Shown here one piece after another: positions 1 to 11,196 of a DNA stretch of 64,000 nucleotides (positions are counted from its first letter, which is position 1; the number at the start of each line of letters is the position of its first letter). The translations under genes were made by a program, and so were the position numbers. Under the pieces are notes generated by a model that was not told the DNA's origin, made no database searches, and saw only the letters and a program-made list of their open reading frames with translations. This DNA comes from Piromyces finnis (lineage: Eukaryota; Neocallimastigomycota; Neocallimastigomycetes; Neocallimastigales; Neocallimastigaceae), in NCBI GenBank assembly GCA_002104945.1, contig MCFH01000094.1:53836-117835 (forward strand), given 5' to 3'.

Positions 1-1002
1 TATATTTACTTTAAAATAACTTTTTATAAATTTTTTATTTATTTAATAATAATAATATAAATGATATTATAAGTAACTATATAATTAAGATTATAACTAT
101 AATCTTTACAAAGAATTAAAATCGAATTCAATTCATTCTCTTTTATATTCTTTGTTCAGATTATTAAATTGATATTAATAAGAATAAAGTATTACATGTA
201 ATATATTAGTAATATAATTAAATAAGTAATAAGATTGTTTATTTGTTTGTTTGTTTGTCATGACATAAAATAAAATAAACATATGATTAATCATTTAAAC
301 AGTTGATCCTAATTAGTAATTATAAAAACTATTCAATTAATAATTCATCATTATTAATTGATATTACCATAACATATTTGTTATAATTAAATAATTATTA
401 TTTTCAAAATTATTTCTAATAAAACTTGCCGTTAACCTATTTTATAATAATTAAAATTATTTAATTTATAGGTGTTAACTGTTACACCTAAATGGGTCTA
501 GTTCTATTTTTAGTAACAATCGTTATCATTAATTAAATTAATATAACTAAAATTCCTATTGATATATTTTTAATTTCATCAAGTCATAAGAAATATTTAT
601 GATCCATACTTGATATCATATTGATTTTAATTTACCTAATAAAATCTTTAAATGATCATAACTTCCTTAAATGATCAGTTAGAAGGACCGCGATTGTACC
701 AAATTGTAGCTTTCTTCCTAAGCTTTCCAATAAACCTAGTTTCATCACCGTAGCACTTACAGCCGTAGCGATCGTTTTTGGCGAGTTACACCTTATTTCG
801 TACTTGCTTATTTTTGGTTAAGGGTTATAGTGTATTGATATTAAATTTTTGAAATCATAACCCTTTCACTGAATCAAAATTTAAAAGGTGACTTTTAAAA
901 GTGTTTTAAAATAATTATTGAAATTATTTAATTATAATTATTATGTTTAATTAATTATAGATATTATCTGAATTTGTTTTAAATCCAGTTAATATCTTCA
1001 CA
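1..1002. repeat. Solo LTR, family G, copy 2, cut by the window start
   Basis: This is an inverted, diverged copy of 17828-18824. Shared landmarks include the stretch around 690-800 (GC-richer, with cctaagctttccaat) and the end at 990-1002 (aatatcttcaca). It ends in CA, as LTRs of this window do, 66 bp upstream of tRNA-Ala. The other end lies outside the window, so no target duplication can be checked. There is no coding capacity. Confidence 0.6.
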
Positions 1003-1068
1003 AATTTTCTACTAATATCAAATTTATAATATATTTATAATTATTATTTATCAAAAATATTACAAGCT

Positions 1069-1140
1069 GGGGATATAACTCAGTGGTAGAGTGCTTGCTT
1101 TGCATGCAAGAAGCCTCGGGTTCGATCCCCGATATCTCCA
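1069..1140 (+). tRNA. tRNA-Ala (anticodon TGC)
   Basis: A full cloverleaf is visible. The acceptor arm ggggata pairs with tatctcc, followed by discriminator A. The D-arm is actcagtggtagagt. The anticodon stem cttgc/gcaag encloses loop tttgcat with anticodon TGC. The T-arm contains ggttcgatcc. There is no intron, and CCA is not encoded. A T4 run at about 1149 could end Pol III transcription. Family-G LTR DNA ends 66 bp upstream. Confidence 0.96.
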
Positions 1141-2360
<1,220 letters not shown>

Positions 2361-2431
2361 TGAGTTAACCGGGAATCGAACCCGAGTCATTTGCTTGGAA
2401 GGCAATTATTCTATCTCTATACTATTAACTC
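2361..2431 (-). tRNA. tRNA-Gly (anticodon TCC)
   Basis: Read on the minus strand, acceptor gagttaa pairs with ttaactc, then discriminator A. The D-arm is tagtatagagatagaa. The anticodon loop cttccaa gives TCC on a stem that pairs for four of five positions. The T-arm is ctcgggttcgattcccgg. There is no intron. Its 5' end at 2431 lies only 16 bp from solo LTR X at 2448. Confidence 0.92.
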
Positions 2432-2447
2432 TTTATTTATTTACTGT

Positions 2448-3306
2448 TGTTAAGGAATGAACATAAATAGTTGAATTAGCTAGAATTTTAGGATTTAACC
2501 TTCAACTATTTATATTCCTTACTAGTGTTTAACTCTATTTTTAAAATATAAAAATTATAATATATAATTTTTATACATTTTTCTAGTAATTATTAATATT
2601 TTTATTATATAGTTATATTATTTGTATATAGTTATTTAAGACCTTTATTATTAGTATTAGTATAATTACTTATAATATTTTATACTTATAAAATTTTACA
2701 AAATTTTATTATTAAAATAGTTATAGGTATTTTATTATTATTTAAGGTTTATTTTATTAATTAACTTTATTGTATAATATTTTATAATTTGAAATTATGA
2801 CATAGAATTTAATTATAATTTTTACTAAAAGAGGCAACTGTTACACACAAAACAGAAGATACCTCGACAGAAAAATTATTATTTATGTCTAAAAAAGGGC
2901 ATAATTAATTGAATAATATAATTTTATTATATGTCATAATTAAATATATAATATATGATATGCAAAAATGTTACACATATCATAAATTAAAAATTTATTA
3001 ATTATAAATTAAAAATTTTTCTATTCAAATATTAAGAGATTATTCATAATATATATTAAGGATTTAATTAATATATGTTACAGTGAATGATCCATATATT
3101 ATGAATGAAATCAATTTAAATCCTTAGCTATCCAAAACCATTAAATTTCAAATAATGGATAGTTGGAAAAAGTACGAGGATTTTTGAGAAAAATTTTAAA
3201 AATTGAAAAATCAAAAATAAATTAAATGAATAAAAATTAAAATTAAATAAATTTTTATTTTTATAACTATTCAAGTGTTTTGTGATATCTTATTTGAACC
3301 GTAGCA
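2448..3306. repeat. Solo LTR, family X, copy 1
   Basis: It runs tgttaagg … ccgtagca, with TG/CA ends. The inverted copy at 13158-14017 has the same two ends and almost the same sequence. It is preceded by actgt (2443-2447), and actgt recurs at 3306-3310, overlapping the last LTR base by one; this is a likely but imperfect target duplication. It lies 16 bp upstream of tRNA-Gly. No coding potential. Confidence 0.75.
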
Positions 3307-3309
3307 CTG

Positions 3310-4111
3310 TGATAAATAATGAAATTAATAAATATAAAATTATTATTAAACCTGATTTTTAAGTTAACCCTAAAAGTAACTTAAAACAAGTTATAGTTTA
3401 ATTAAGTACTTTACCAAAATTCTTAAATAAAATTAATCCTAAACACTACATATATTTTGATTATTGAAAGAAAATAATAAACTTTAATTAATCGAGATCA
3501 AAATATATAACTCTTGTTAAATTAATTGTTAAATTAAATATTTAATAACTTCGTTAGTAAATTACACTTTAAAAGTAAACAAATATAATAATTCATGTTA
3601 TAAAATAATATAATTAAACACCTTTATTAAAACATTAAAAATAATTATTACTTTAATTAATTGTAAAATAAACAACTTTTTATATTTTTTAACTTTTAAT
3701 TATTTCTTTTATTGTTATTTCTAATTACTTTTATTGTAAATAGTTATTAATTTTATTGTTTTAATGTAAATAGTTTAAATCTAAAAGAAAATATAAATAC
3801 ATGTAAATATTCTTATTTTAATCATTATTATTATTATTAATAAAGAAATATTATATAGTTAGATTAATATTTTATAATTTTAATAATCACTTTTATACTT
3901 AAATAAATAAAATTTTAAATATTTAAATATTAGAAAAACAAGTGTTTCTAATAAAACAATTTAGTGTTTTAACAAAACAATTTTATTAATTTTTATTAAA
4001 ACGATCTTAAATCTTAATCAATATAACTTATATAGTTATAACAAAAGATATAATATAATAATCACTTTTTGAAGTAAAATTCAAAATTAAGATTATTACC
4101 AAATTATATCA
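3310..4111. repeat. Solo LTR, family Y, copy 1
   Basis: It runs tgataaataatg … aaattatatca. A second copy lies at 22831-23639 in the same orientation. It is bordered by actg on both sides (3306-3309 and 4112-4115). X and Z abut it on the left and right. No ORF. Confidence 0.7.
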
Positions 4112-4983
4112 ACTGATTGTAATAATTCCATTATAAATTATTATATAATAGAATTATTAACTACAATTTATTGATAAATTGAGAATAAAAAGAAAATAAA
4201 TATTAATACTTATCTTTAAGTTCGAGTTTATTATAAGAGTAGAAATAATTTTACACTTTAATAAGTTAATATGTTTTATTATAACTAAGTTAAGTAAAAT
4301 AAAATTAAAAACGCTTTTATTATTATAATTTGTTTCTTATAATAATAACTCTTGATTTATTAGAAGGGAATCAAGAGTCTTTATTTATATTATTTAATAA
4401 ATTTAAAGTTTAAATTAAAATTTTATCTAATCTTAACAAAATAATTTTTTGTTTAGGAAAAGATTAGAAGAAAAACCTAAACAAAGTTCGATCAACATTC
4501 TATACATATTGATCATCGTATATTTTAAGTAAAACCAATTATTTTAGAAATTGGAAAAAACCTTAAAATATCGATTCCTAAACAATGAATAATTATTTTA
4601 AAGTAATTAATTAAATAAATAATTAAATATATTTGATAAAAATATAAAGTTAAATAAAAGTAATTAATTAAATTAATTAATTAAATGAATAAATATAATT
4701 AATAAAAATATAAAGTTAAATAAAAGTAATTAATTAAATTAATTAGTTAAATGCATAAATATAATTAATAAAAATATTAAATAAAATATTAATGAATAAT
4801 ATAATTAAATGGCTAAATGTAATTTAAGATATTAAAATTAAGTGAAAATAAATAATTAAAATAAATTTAAATGAGAATAATTATTTAAATAAATTAATAT
4901 TATTAACATTAATTAATGATTAATAATTAATGATTTTAACTAAGAAATATTAATTATGTATCAAATAATTATTATTTCTTACA
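4112..4983. repeat. LTR-like repeat, family Z, copy 1
   Basis: This is the inverted copy of 14021-14894, ending ttatttcttaca. A diverged relative lies at 21372-22214. The 4340-4600 part holds several inverted repeats whose pairing is kept between copies (see findings). No ORF. Confidence 0.65.
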
Positions 4984-4994
4984 TACATAAACAG

Positions 4995-5473
4995 TGTAAA
5001 AGGTTTTTATATTATTAGTTAATAAGTTACTAATTAGTTAATTAAGTTAGTTATTACCTCTCTATACGAGTTAATAACTAAATAAAGTTTTATAAAAAAT
5101 AATAAAAGAAAGAAAATAAATATTATAACACTAAAATAAATATAAACACTTATATAAATATTTTATGAAATAACTTTTACTTAAATAATTATATTTTAAT
5201 TATATCTTTTATTTATTTATTATAATTATCTACATTAATTTTATTATAGCTATTAATTTACTTTAATACTAACGCTAAAGTATTTAACGTTAGTTTTGAC
5301 TATACTATTTAACTATATGAGTTTATTTTCTTTACCACTTGATTGGGTAAAGCAAATAAACTTCCTATTTAATTAATAACCATTAATATATGGTTATACA
5401 TATATTTGGCCAATAAATGATGACCAGAATATATGGTTTCAATTGAAATATTTGTGGGCAAACTTATGGCCAC
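4995..5473. repeat. Solo LTR, family E, copy 1, first part
   Basis: It starts tgtaaaagg and matches 41320-41786 (same orientation) and 16726-17223 (inverted). Element A inserted near its end at 5474. The last 17 bases of E resume at 13141. It contains the inverted repeat aacgctaaag/tatttaacgtt near 5271-5290. Confidence 0.8.
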
Positions 5474-6282
5474 TGTAAAATATTGTATTAATAGAATAAT
5501 GTATTTTAATACGTATTTAAAATAATGTATAATGTATCGAATTAATGTACCGTAAATCTTTACAAAATTTATATCACAATACATTAACATAAATCTATGT
5601 GAAATATAAAGTTACGATAAAATAATGTATTACAATACATTAACATAAATTTATGTAAATTTAATTTTATGATAAGATAAAGTTTTTGATGATAAAATAA
5701 ATTTTTTAAATTAAATAATTTTTAACCAATAAATATTTTAGATAAGAAAAAATTTTTTTTATAAACTAAGCCTCAAAATTAGAAATAAATAAATTAAATA
5801 TATGTTTGAAATATAATCAACCATATAGTAAATAAATCAAAACTTTATTTTAAGTTTAGAAAATTCTTTAGTAAATAAATTGAATTTAAATAGTTTAATA
5901 CAAATAAATTCTTTTAATAAATGCATAAATGTAAACAATGTAAAATTATAATATTAAAACATGTATATTAGAATTTATTCAATTTATTTAAAAAGTATAA
6001 ATAAAGAAAATTTTTCAACTATTGAAACGATAGTTGGAAAATCGTATAGTTTAGTTATATAGTTAGTTTAGATTATTAGTTTTAATTTAATTAGTTAATA
6101 ATTGATTACCTAGTGAGGGCTCTGGTGAAATAACCTTCACGGTAAAGTAATCAACGGTTGTTTTAGTTTAGTTTAGTTTAATATAATTTAATAAATAAAA
6201 AGTTTAATAATTAATAAATTTATAACTAGTGTTTAGTTTAGTTAGTGTATACAAACCTGAACTTAGAATAGAATATTTTACA
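5474..6282 (+). repeat. 5' LTR of element A
   Basis: 809 bp, from tgtaaaatattg to atattttaca. It contains a TATA box (5996), the hairpin ttttcaactat/atagttgg at 6011-6040, and the predicted R-region start. Confidence 0.92.
5996..6042 (+). promoter_or_regulatory. Core promoter and predicted transcript start in the 5' LTR of A
   Basis: TATAAATAAAG begins at 5996. Agttggaaaat (6032-6042), the exact complement of the sequence just after the LTR, begins 36 bp downstream. In Tf1 the first 11 nt of the transcript anneal to the primer-binding site, so the RNA should start at about 6032. Confidence 0.65.
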
Positions 6283-6293
6283 ATTTTCCAACT
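6283..6293 (+). other. Self-complementary primer-binding site of A
   Basis: Attttccaact directly follows the LTR and is the perfect 11-nt reverse complement of 6032-6042 in the same LTR. It does not begin with TGG as tRNA-primed sites usually do. Confidence 0.7.
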
Positions 6294-6332
6294 TATTAGT
6301 ATAGTAGTTCACCTTTGTATACAAGTAGCAAT

Positions 6333-6379
<47 letters not shown>

Positions 6380-6679
6380 TTTTGTTGTTAGAAATTAATT
6401 TTAGTTAATTTCGGGGAAATATTGAATTATTTGGTATAGAATAATTTGTTGTTGTGATAGTAAATATAGTTTATTAATAGTTAATAAATAGTAATAGTAA
6501 AATTAAAAAAAAAAAAAAAAAAATATTTAGTTTAGTTAATTATTTTGTAATTGAGTTGTTAAATTATTGGTTGGTTTAATATAATAATATAATAATTAGA
6601 AATAGTCAAGTTGAATAGTTTGAATAATTGGAATATTAATTATTGGTTAGTAATTTGTTGTTTATTAAGTAATAGTAAA
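6294..6679 (+). other. 5' leader of element A with two poly(A) tracts
   Basis: The leader carries an uninterrupted A40 run at about 6336-6375 followed by T8, and an A19 run at about 6505-6523. Element C has matching tracts at the same relative positions. The reading frame is open from 6596 to the first ATG at 6680 but contains no ATG. Confidence 0.8.
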
Positions 6680-9600
6680 ATGGATAGAAATAGTTATTTA
6701 AGAATAAACAACCGTAGTGATGGAATAGCTGGAGCCAGTGACGCAGGCTCTGAGGCGAGTTCCATGATGGACATTGAGGATGAGACTGGTAAAAGCGTTA
6801 ACACCAGGGGAAGACTCATCCCAAAACCTCCAAGATTTTCAGGAAAAAGAAGTGAACTTCTTTACTTCCTGGCAAGATTGGAGAAATATTTCAAATATAA
6901 CTTAGAAGAAGATGCTACCGACGCCTACAAGCTGGATATCTTGGGATGCTACCTGGAAGGAACCGCCGCCGAATGGTTTGCCGACTTGGAAAGAGAAGAA
7001 AGCCCCCTGTTGAACTCCTATGAAGATTTTATTGAGGCAATGAAGGCTCGCTATAAAACCTGTAACAGTGCCGATGTAGCCAACAGTCGACTTGCAAAGT
7101 TAAAATCAAGCCAATTCAAGAACGTCATGGACTACTGCGAGGAATTTGAGAAGATGGCTAGAGACTCGTCCTTTAATGATGAAGCAAAGATCCATTTCTT
7201 TATGGAAGGTTTACCAACTTCAGTCAAGGAAAAAGCGAAGCTCCTTTACCCAAGAATTAGAAAGATAACTGAGTTAATTAATGTTGTTGCTGCCAATGTA
7301 GAAGTAGAATGGAAAGTCTTCGGAAAGGATCCTATGGATGTCGACGGAAAGAAGAACCGAAGATATAACAGAGACTTAGGAACAAGGTACCTCTCTTATG
7401 GTGTAAAATATAGAAATTATGTAGACCAAGAAAACCCTACCACCTCAGCTAAGCCTAGAAAATGTTTCTTCTGCAAAAGGACTGGACATATTAAGAAGGA
7501 TTGTCCTCAACTTAAGGATAAGGTTATAAATAGACCAAAAGCGTTTATGGCTACTACCGCTGGAAGAAGAATGTTAAATGTTTATGACATTCTATTACAA
7601 GTCAATAATGGAGTGTATCTTAAGGCTCTTGTGGATTCTGGTTCGGACTTAGACTTTTTGGATTGGAAAGCCGTGGACAAGTACAAGATCCCATTCCAAA
7701 GAATGTTTAAGGATAAGTTTGTTGAAGGTATAGGTGGTAATGGATTCTTGAAGTATGAAACAATTCCTTTAATCATGAACATCAAGAATCATAAAGAATC
7801 CATTCAATTCTACCTTACTGATCTTCCTTCTGGTATTTCTGTCATTCTGGGTAAGAATTGGTTAAGAAAACACGATCCTACAATTAGCTTTAAGGATCAA
7901 ACTCTTGAATTCAAATCCGAATTCTGTTCTTTGAATTGCTGTGCTACTCCAGAAGACATGAAAAGAAGAAATCAAGAAGCGCAATTGGCCAAAGAAGAAA
8001 AAAGAAGAAAAGAAAAGGAACTCGTACAAGAAATACTTAACAATTATAAGAATAGTTTAAAAATTAGAGAAAGTGAAATTAGGAATAAAGAAAATAGAAA
8101 AATTATAGATAAAAATAAAAATTCATGTATTAAAAAGAAATGTAGTAAAAATTTAAAATTAAATAAAAAGAATGTTCAAAAGTATATTGTATGTAGTGTT
8201 CTTTCAAATGATGAAAATAGTGGTGAAGATGTTAGAGAAAATATTGTAGAAATTCCAGATGTATATAAGGAATTTGAAAATGTATTTGATGAAGTTGAGT
8301 GTAATGAACTACCTCCACATCGAATATACGATTGTAAAATAAGATTGAAAGATAAAGATAACTTATTTTATGGTCCTTTATACCCTCTAACAGAAGAAGA
8401 AAGGAATACGCTAAAGGAGTATATTTCTGAAAATCTAGAAAAAGGATTTATAAGACCGTCTACTTCACCTGCTGGAGCACCTGTGCTATTTGTTAGGAAA
8501 AAGGATGGAACTTTAAGATTGTGTGTTGATTACCGAAGACTCAATGAAAACACAATCAGGGATTCATATCCACTACCTCTCATATCTGAATTATTCGATA
8601 GATTAAGAGAAGCCAAAGTTTTTACTAAACTTGATCTCAAGTCTGCTTATAATCTAGTTCGAATAAATGAAGGTGATGAATATAAGACTGCATTTAGGAC
8701 AAGATTTGGTCACTTTGAATATCTTGTCATGCCGTTTGGATTAAAAAACGCTCCTGCAACTTTCCAACATTTTATCAATGATGTTCTCGGGGAATACTTG
8801 GATGAATTCGCCTTTTCTTATATTGATGATATTCTTATCTATTCGAAAAACTTGGAAGAACACCGAAAGCATGTAAAGAAAGTTCTTCAAAGATTAAAAG
8901 AAAATGGTCTTTATGCGAAACTTAGCAAATGTGAATTTGAAACTTCAGAAACTACTTTCTTAGGGCATGTTATCTCAGATAAAGGAATCTCTATGGATCC
9001 AAAAAAGGTTAAAGCTATTATGGAATGGCCTGTGCCAACATCTGTTAAAGAAGTTCAGTCGTTTATTGGATTATGCAATTATTATAGAAGATTTATTCCA
9101 AACTTTGCTAGTATTGCTAAACCGTTACATAATCTAACTAAGAAAGATGTCAATTTTCATTGGCCAGAAGAATGTAATGAAGCTTTTTGTATATTAAAGA
9201 AATTCTTTACCGAGGAACCAATTTTAATTCATGCTGATCCTGAATTACCTTTTGTGGTTGAGACAGATGCAAGTAATTTCGCAATCGGTGCCGTATTATC
9301 TCAAAGATTACCGGATAATAACGAGCTTCATCCAATTTGTTATTATTCAAGAGGATTGACTAAATCGGAAAAGAACTACCCAATTTATGATAAAGAACTT
9401 TTGGCTGTTATTGAAGCTTTGAAACAATGGAGACATTACTTAGAAGGAGCTAAGCATCAATTTATGATCTACACAGATCATAAAAATCTTACTTTTCCAA
9501 GGAAGCCCGAATTATTATCGCAAAGACAAATTCGATGGAATTTGTTCTTAACACGTTATGACTTCAAAATACAATATAGACCGGGTAAAGAAGGTGGAAA

Positions 9601-11185
9601 ACCTTATGCTTTTTCAAGACGCCCTGATTATGAAAAGGAAAAAATTAATAAAGAAGATGAAGAAGCTTATTCCTGTTTGACAGTCAAAGAAATTGAAGAT
9701 ACTTTATGTCTTGTGTCTATTCGAGGAAATCTTAAAGAAGATTTAATTAAAGAAATTAAAGAAGATGAAGAAATTAAAGAGTTAATAAAAATACTACAAG
9801 GAAAATCTACCGCAAATAAGAAGTATAAGAAATTAATGAAAAATTTTAAGTTAAGTGAAGAAGGAATTCTTTTGTATAAAAGTTTAATTTATGTACCAAA
9901 GAAAATGAGAAATACAATAATCTCGATGCATCATGATAATCCAATTCATGGTCATTTTGGTATTATCAAAACAAAAGAATTAATTACAAGAAACTTTGTT
10001 TGGATAAACATGACTCAAGATATAGTTAAGTTTATTGCTTCTTGTAAAGTTTGTGGAGCTGCTAAGGTTGATCGTCATAGACCTTATGGACTTTTACAGC
10101 CGCTACCAACTCCTGAAAGACCGTGGTCTTCTGTTTCTATGGATTTTATAACTGATTTGCCAAAGTCAAAGGAAAAAACAGTTATAATGGTTGTTGTGGA
10201 TAGATTAACGAAGATGGCTCACTTTATTCCGTTTAGAATGATTCCTACTGCTCAAATTGCTGCTGATGTTTTCTTTAGAGAAGTTTTTCGTTTACATGGT
10301 CTACCTGATGAAATAATATCGGATCGAGGAACCCAGTTTACTTCAGAATTTTGGCAAAGATTATGCACTTTGTTGAACATAAAGCACAATATCTCGAGTG
10401 CTCATCATCCTCAAACAGACGGGCAGACTGAACGTGTAAATAGTATTTTAGAACAATTTCTTAGATGTTATATTAACAAAAGAAAAGATAACTGGATGAA
10501 CCTTTTGCCTTATGCTGAATTTGCGTATAATAATACACTTCAGCAATCCATAAATCAAACACCATTCTTTGCAAATTATGGGCAAAATCCAAGATTTAGT
10601 ACCGAAATTCCTGCTGATAGCGACAATAGAAGAGCTAACAGGCACGCCTCTCAGATGCAAGATAATATTAAATTTTTAAAGAAGAACTTAGAAAAAGCCA
10701 AGGAAAGATATAAGAAGTATGCCGATTGTATTAGACTTATTGGACCTAAGTTAAAGGTTGGTGACTTAGTTTGGTTAAAGCGTCCTGACTTACTTCCTAA
10801 AGGACCTCCAAAATTAGCAAATAAGAAACTTGGACCATTTAAGATTATTGAGAAAACAGGACCTGTTTCTTATAAATTGGAACTACCAGAAAGTTTAAGA
10901 TGTCATCCCGTTTTCCATATTTCGAACTTAGAACCTTATGTTGAAAGAGAAGTTGAAGTGAATGAATCAACTTCTAGAATTCCAAACATTGCTACTGATT
11001 CTACTGAAGGAAGAATTCCATTGAAAATTGTTAGTGAAAAAGTTGTTAATGGAACCAAGTACTACTTTATGGTTTGGAAAAACTTATTACCTTCAGAAAG
11101 TACATGGCTTAAAGAAGATGAAATCGATGACCCTCAAATGATCCAGGAATACCTTAAATATAAGTCGCTCAGGGGCTCGACTTAA
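6680..11185 (+). CDS. Gag-pol polyprotein of element A (Ty3/gypsy, with chromodomain)
   Basis: 1501 residues in a single frame. In order: a Gag-like domain; zinc knuckle C262-C265-H270-C275; aspartic protease D319-S-G; reverse transcriptase with D652 and YIDD (D716, D717); RNase H with D863, E906 and D933; integrase with an HHCC zinc domain (about 1084-1125) and D1155, D1215, E1251, matching D,D35E spacing; a GPF-type motif near 1383; and a C-terminal chromodomain at about 1446-1496. I start at ATG 6680. An in-frame extension to 6611 begins with TTG and would need non-ATG initiation. The position that is normally the fourth RNase H metal ligand reads tyrosine (Y976, in KPYAFSRR), whereas sister element C has aspartate, so RNase H may be inactive. 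The rest is uninterrupted. It would make the capsid, cDNA and integrase for retrotransposition. Confidence 0.95.
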   Translation: MDRNSYLRINNRSDGIAGASDAGSEASSMMDIEDETGKSVNTRGRLIPKPPRFSGKRSELLYFLARLEKYFKYNLEEDATDAYKLDILGCYLEGTAAEWFADLEREESPLLNSYEDFIEAMKARYKTCNSADVANSRLAKLKSSQFKNVMDYCEEFEKMARDSSFNDEAKIHFFMEGLPTSVKEKAKLLYPRIRKITELINVVAANVEVEWKVFGKDPMDVDGKKNRRYNRDLGTRYLSYGVKYRNYVDQENPTTSAKPRKCFFCKRTGHIKKDCPQLKDKVINRPKAFMATTAGRRMLNVYDILLQVNNGVYLKALVDSGSDLDFLDWKAVDKYKIPFQRMFKDKFVEGIGGNGFLKYETIPLIMNIKNHKESIQFYLTDLPSGISVILGKNWLRKHDPTISFKDQTLEFKSEFCSLNCCATPEDMKRRNQEAQLAKEEKRRKEKELVQEILNNYKNSLKIRESEIRNKENRKIIDKNKNSCIKKKCSKNLKLNKKNVQKYIVCSVLSNDENSGEDVRENIVEIPDVYKEFENVFDEVECNELPPHRIYDCKIRLKDKDNLFYGPLYPLTEEERNTLKEYISENLEKGFIRPSTSPAGAPVLFVRKKDGTLRLCVDYRRLNENTIRDSYPLPLISELFDRLREAKVFTKLDLKSAYNLVRINEGDEYKTAFRTRFGHFEYLVMPFGLKNAPATFQHFINDVLGEYLDEFAFSYIDDILIYSKNLEEHRKHVKKVLQRLKENGLYAKLSKCEFETSETTFLGHVISDKGISMDPKKVKAIMEWPVPTSVKEVQSFIGLCNYYRRFIPNFASIAKPLHNLTKKDVNFHWPEECNEAFCILKKFFTEEPILIHADPELPFVVETDASNFAIGAVLSQRLPDNNELHPICYYSRGLTKSEKNYPIYDKELLAVIEALKQWRHYLEGAKHQFMIYTDHKNLTFPRKPELLSQRQIRWNLFLTRYDFKIQYRPGKEGGKPYAFSRRPDYEKEKINKEDEEAYSCLTVKEIEDTLCLVSIRGNLKEDLIKEIKEDEEIKELIKILQGKSTANKKYKKLMKNFKLSEEGILLYKSLIYVPKKMRNTIISMHHDNPIHGHFGIIKTKELITRNFVWINMTQDIVKFIASCKVCGAAKVDRHRPYGLLQPLPTPERPWSSVSMDFITDLPKSKEKTVIMVVVDRLTKMAHFIPFRMIPTAQIAADVFFREVFRLHGLPDEIISDRGTQFTSEFWQRLCTLLNIKHNISSAHHPQTDGQTERVNSILEQFLRCYINKRKDNWMNLLPYAEFAYNNTLQQSINQTPFFANYGQNPRFSTEIPADSDNRRANRHASQMQDNIKFLKKNLEKAKERYKKYADCIRLIGPKLKVGDLVWLKRPDLLPKGPPKLANKKLGPFKIIEKTGPVSYKLELPESLRCHPVFHISNLEPYVEREVEVNESTSRIPNIATDSTEGRIPLKIVSEKVVNGTKYYFMVWKNLLPSESTWLKEDEIDDPQMIQEYLKYKSLRGST

Positions 11186-11196
11186 GAAGAGGGGCA

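Noticed and set aside
5369-5590. 73-codon minus-strand ORF
   Set aside because: It crosses the junction between solo LTR E and the 5' LTR of A, so it cannot be an old gene.
6283-6300. Conventional tRNA-primed binding site
   Set aside because: No TGG directly follows the LTR, whereas a perfect self-complement exists.
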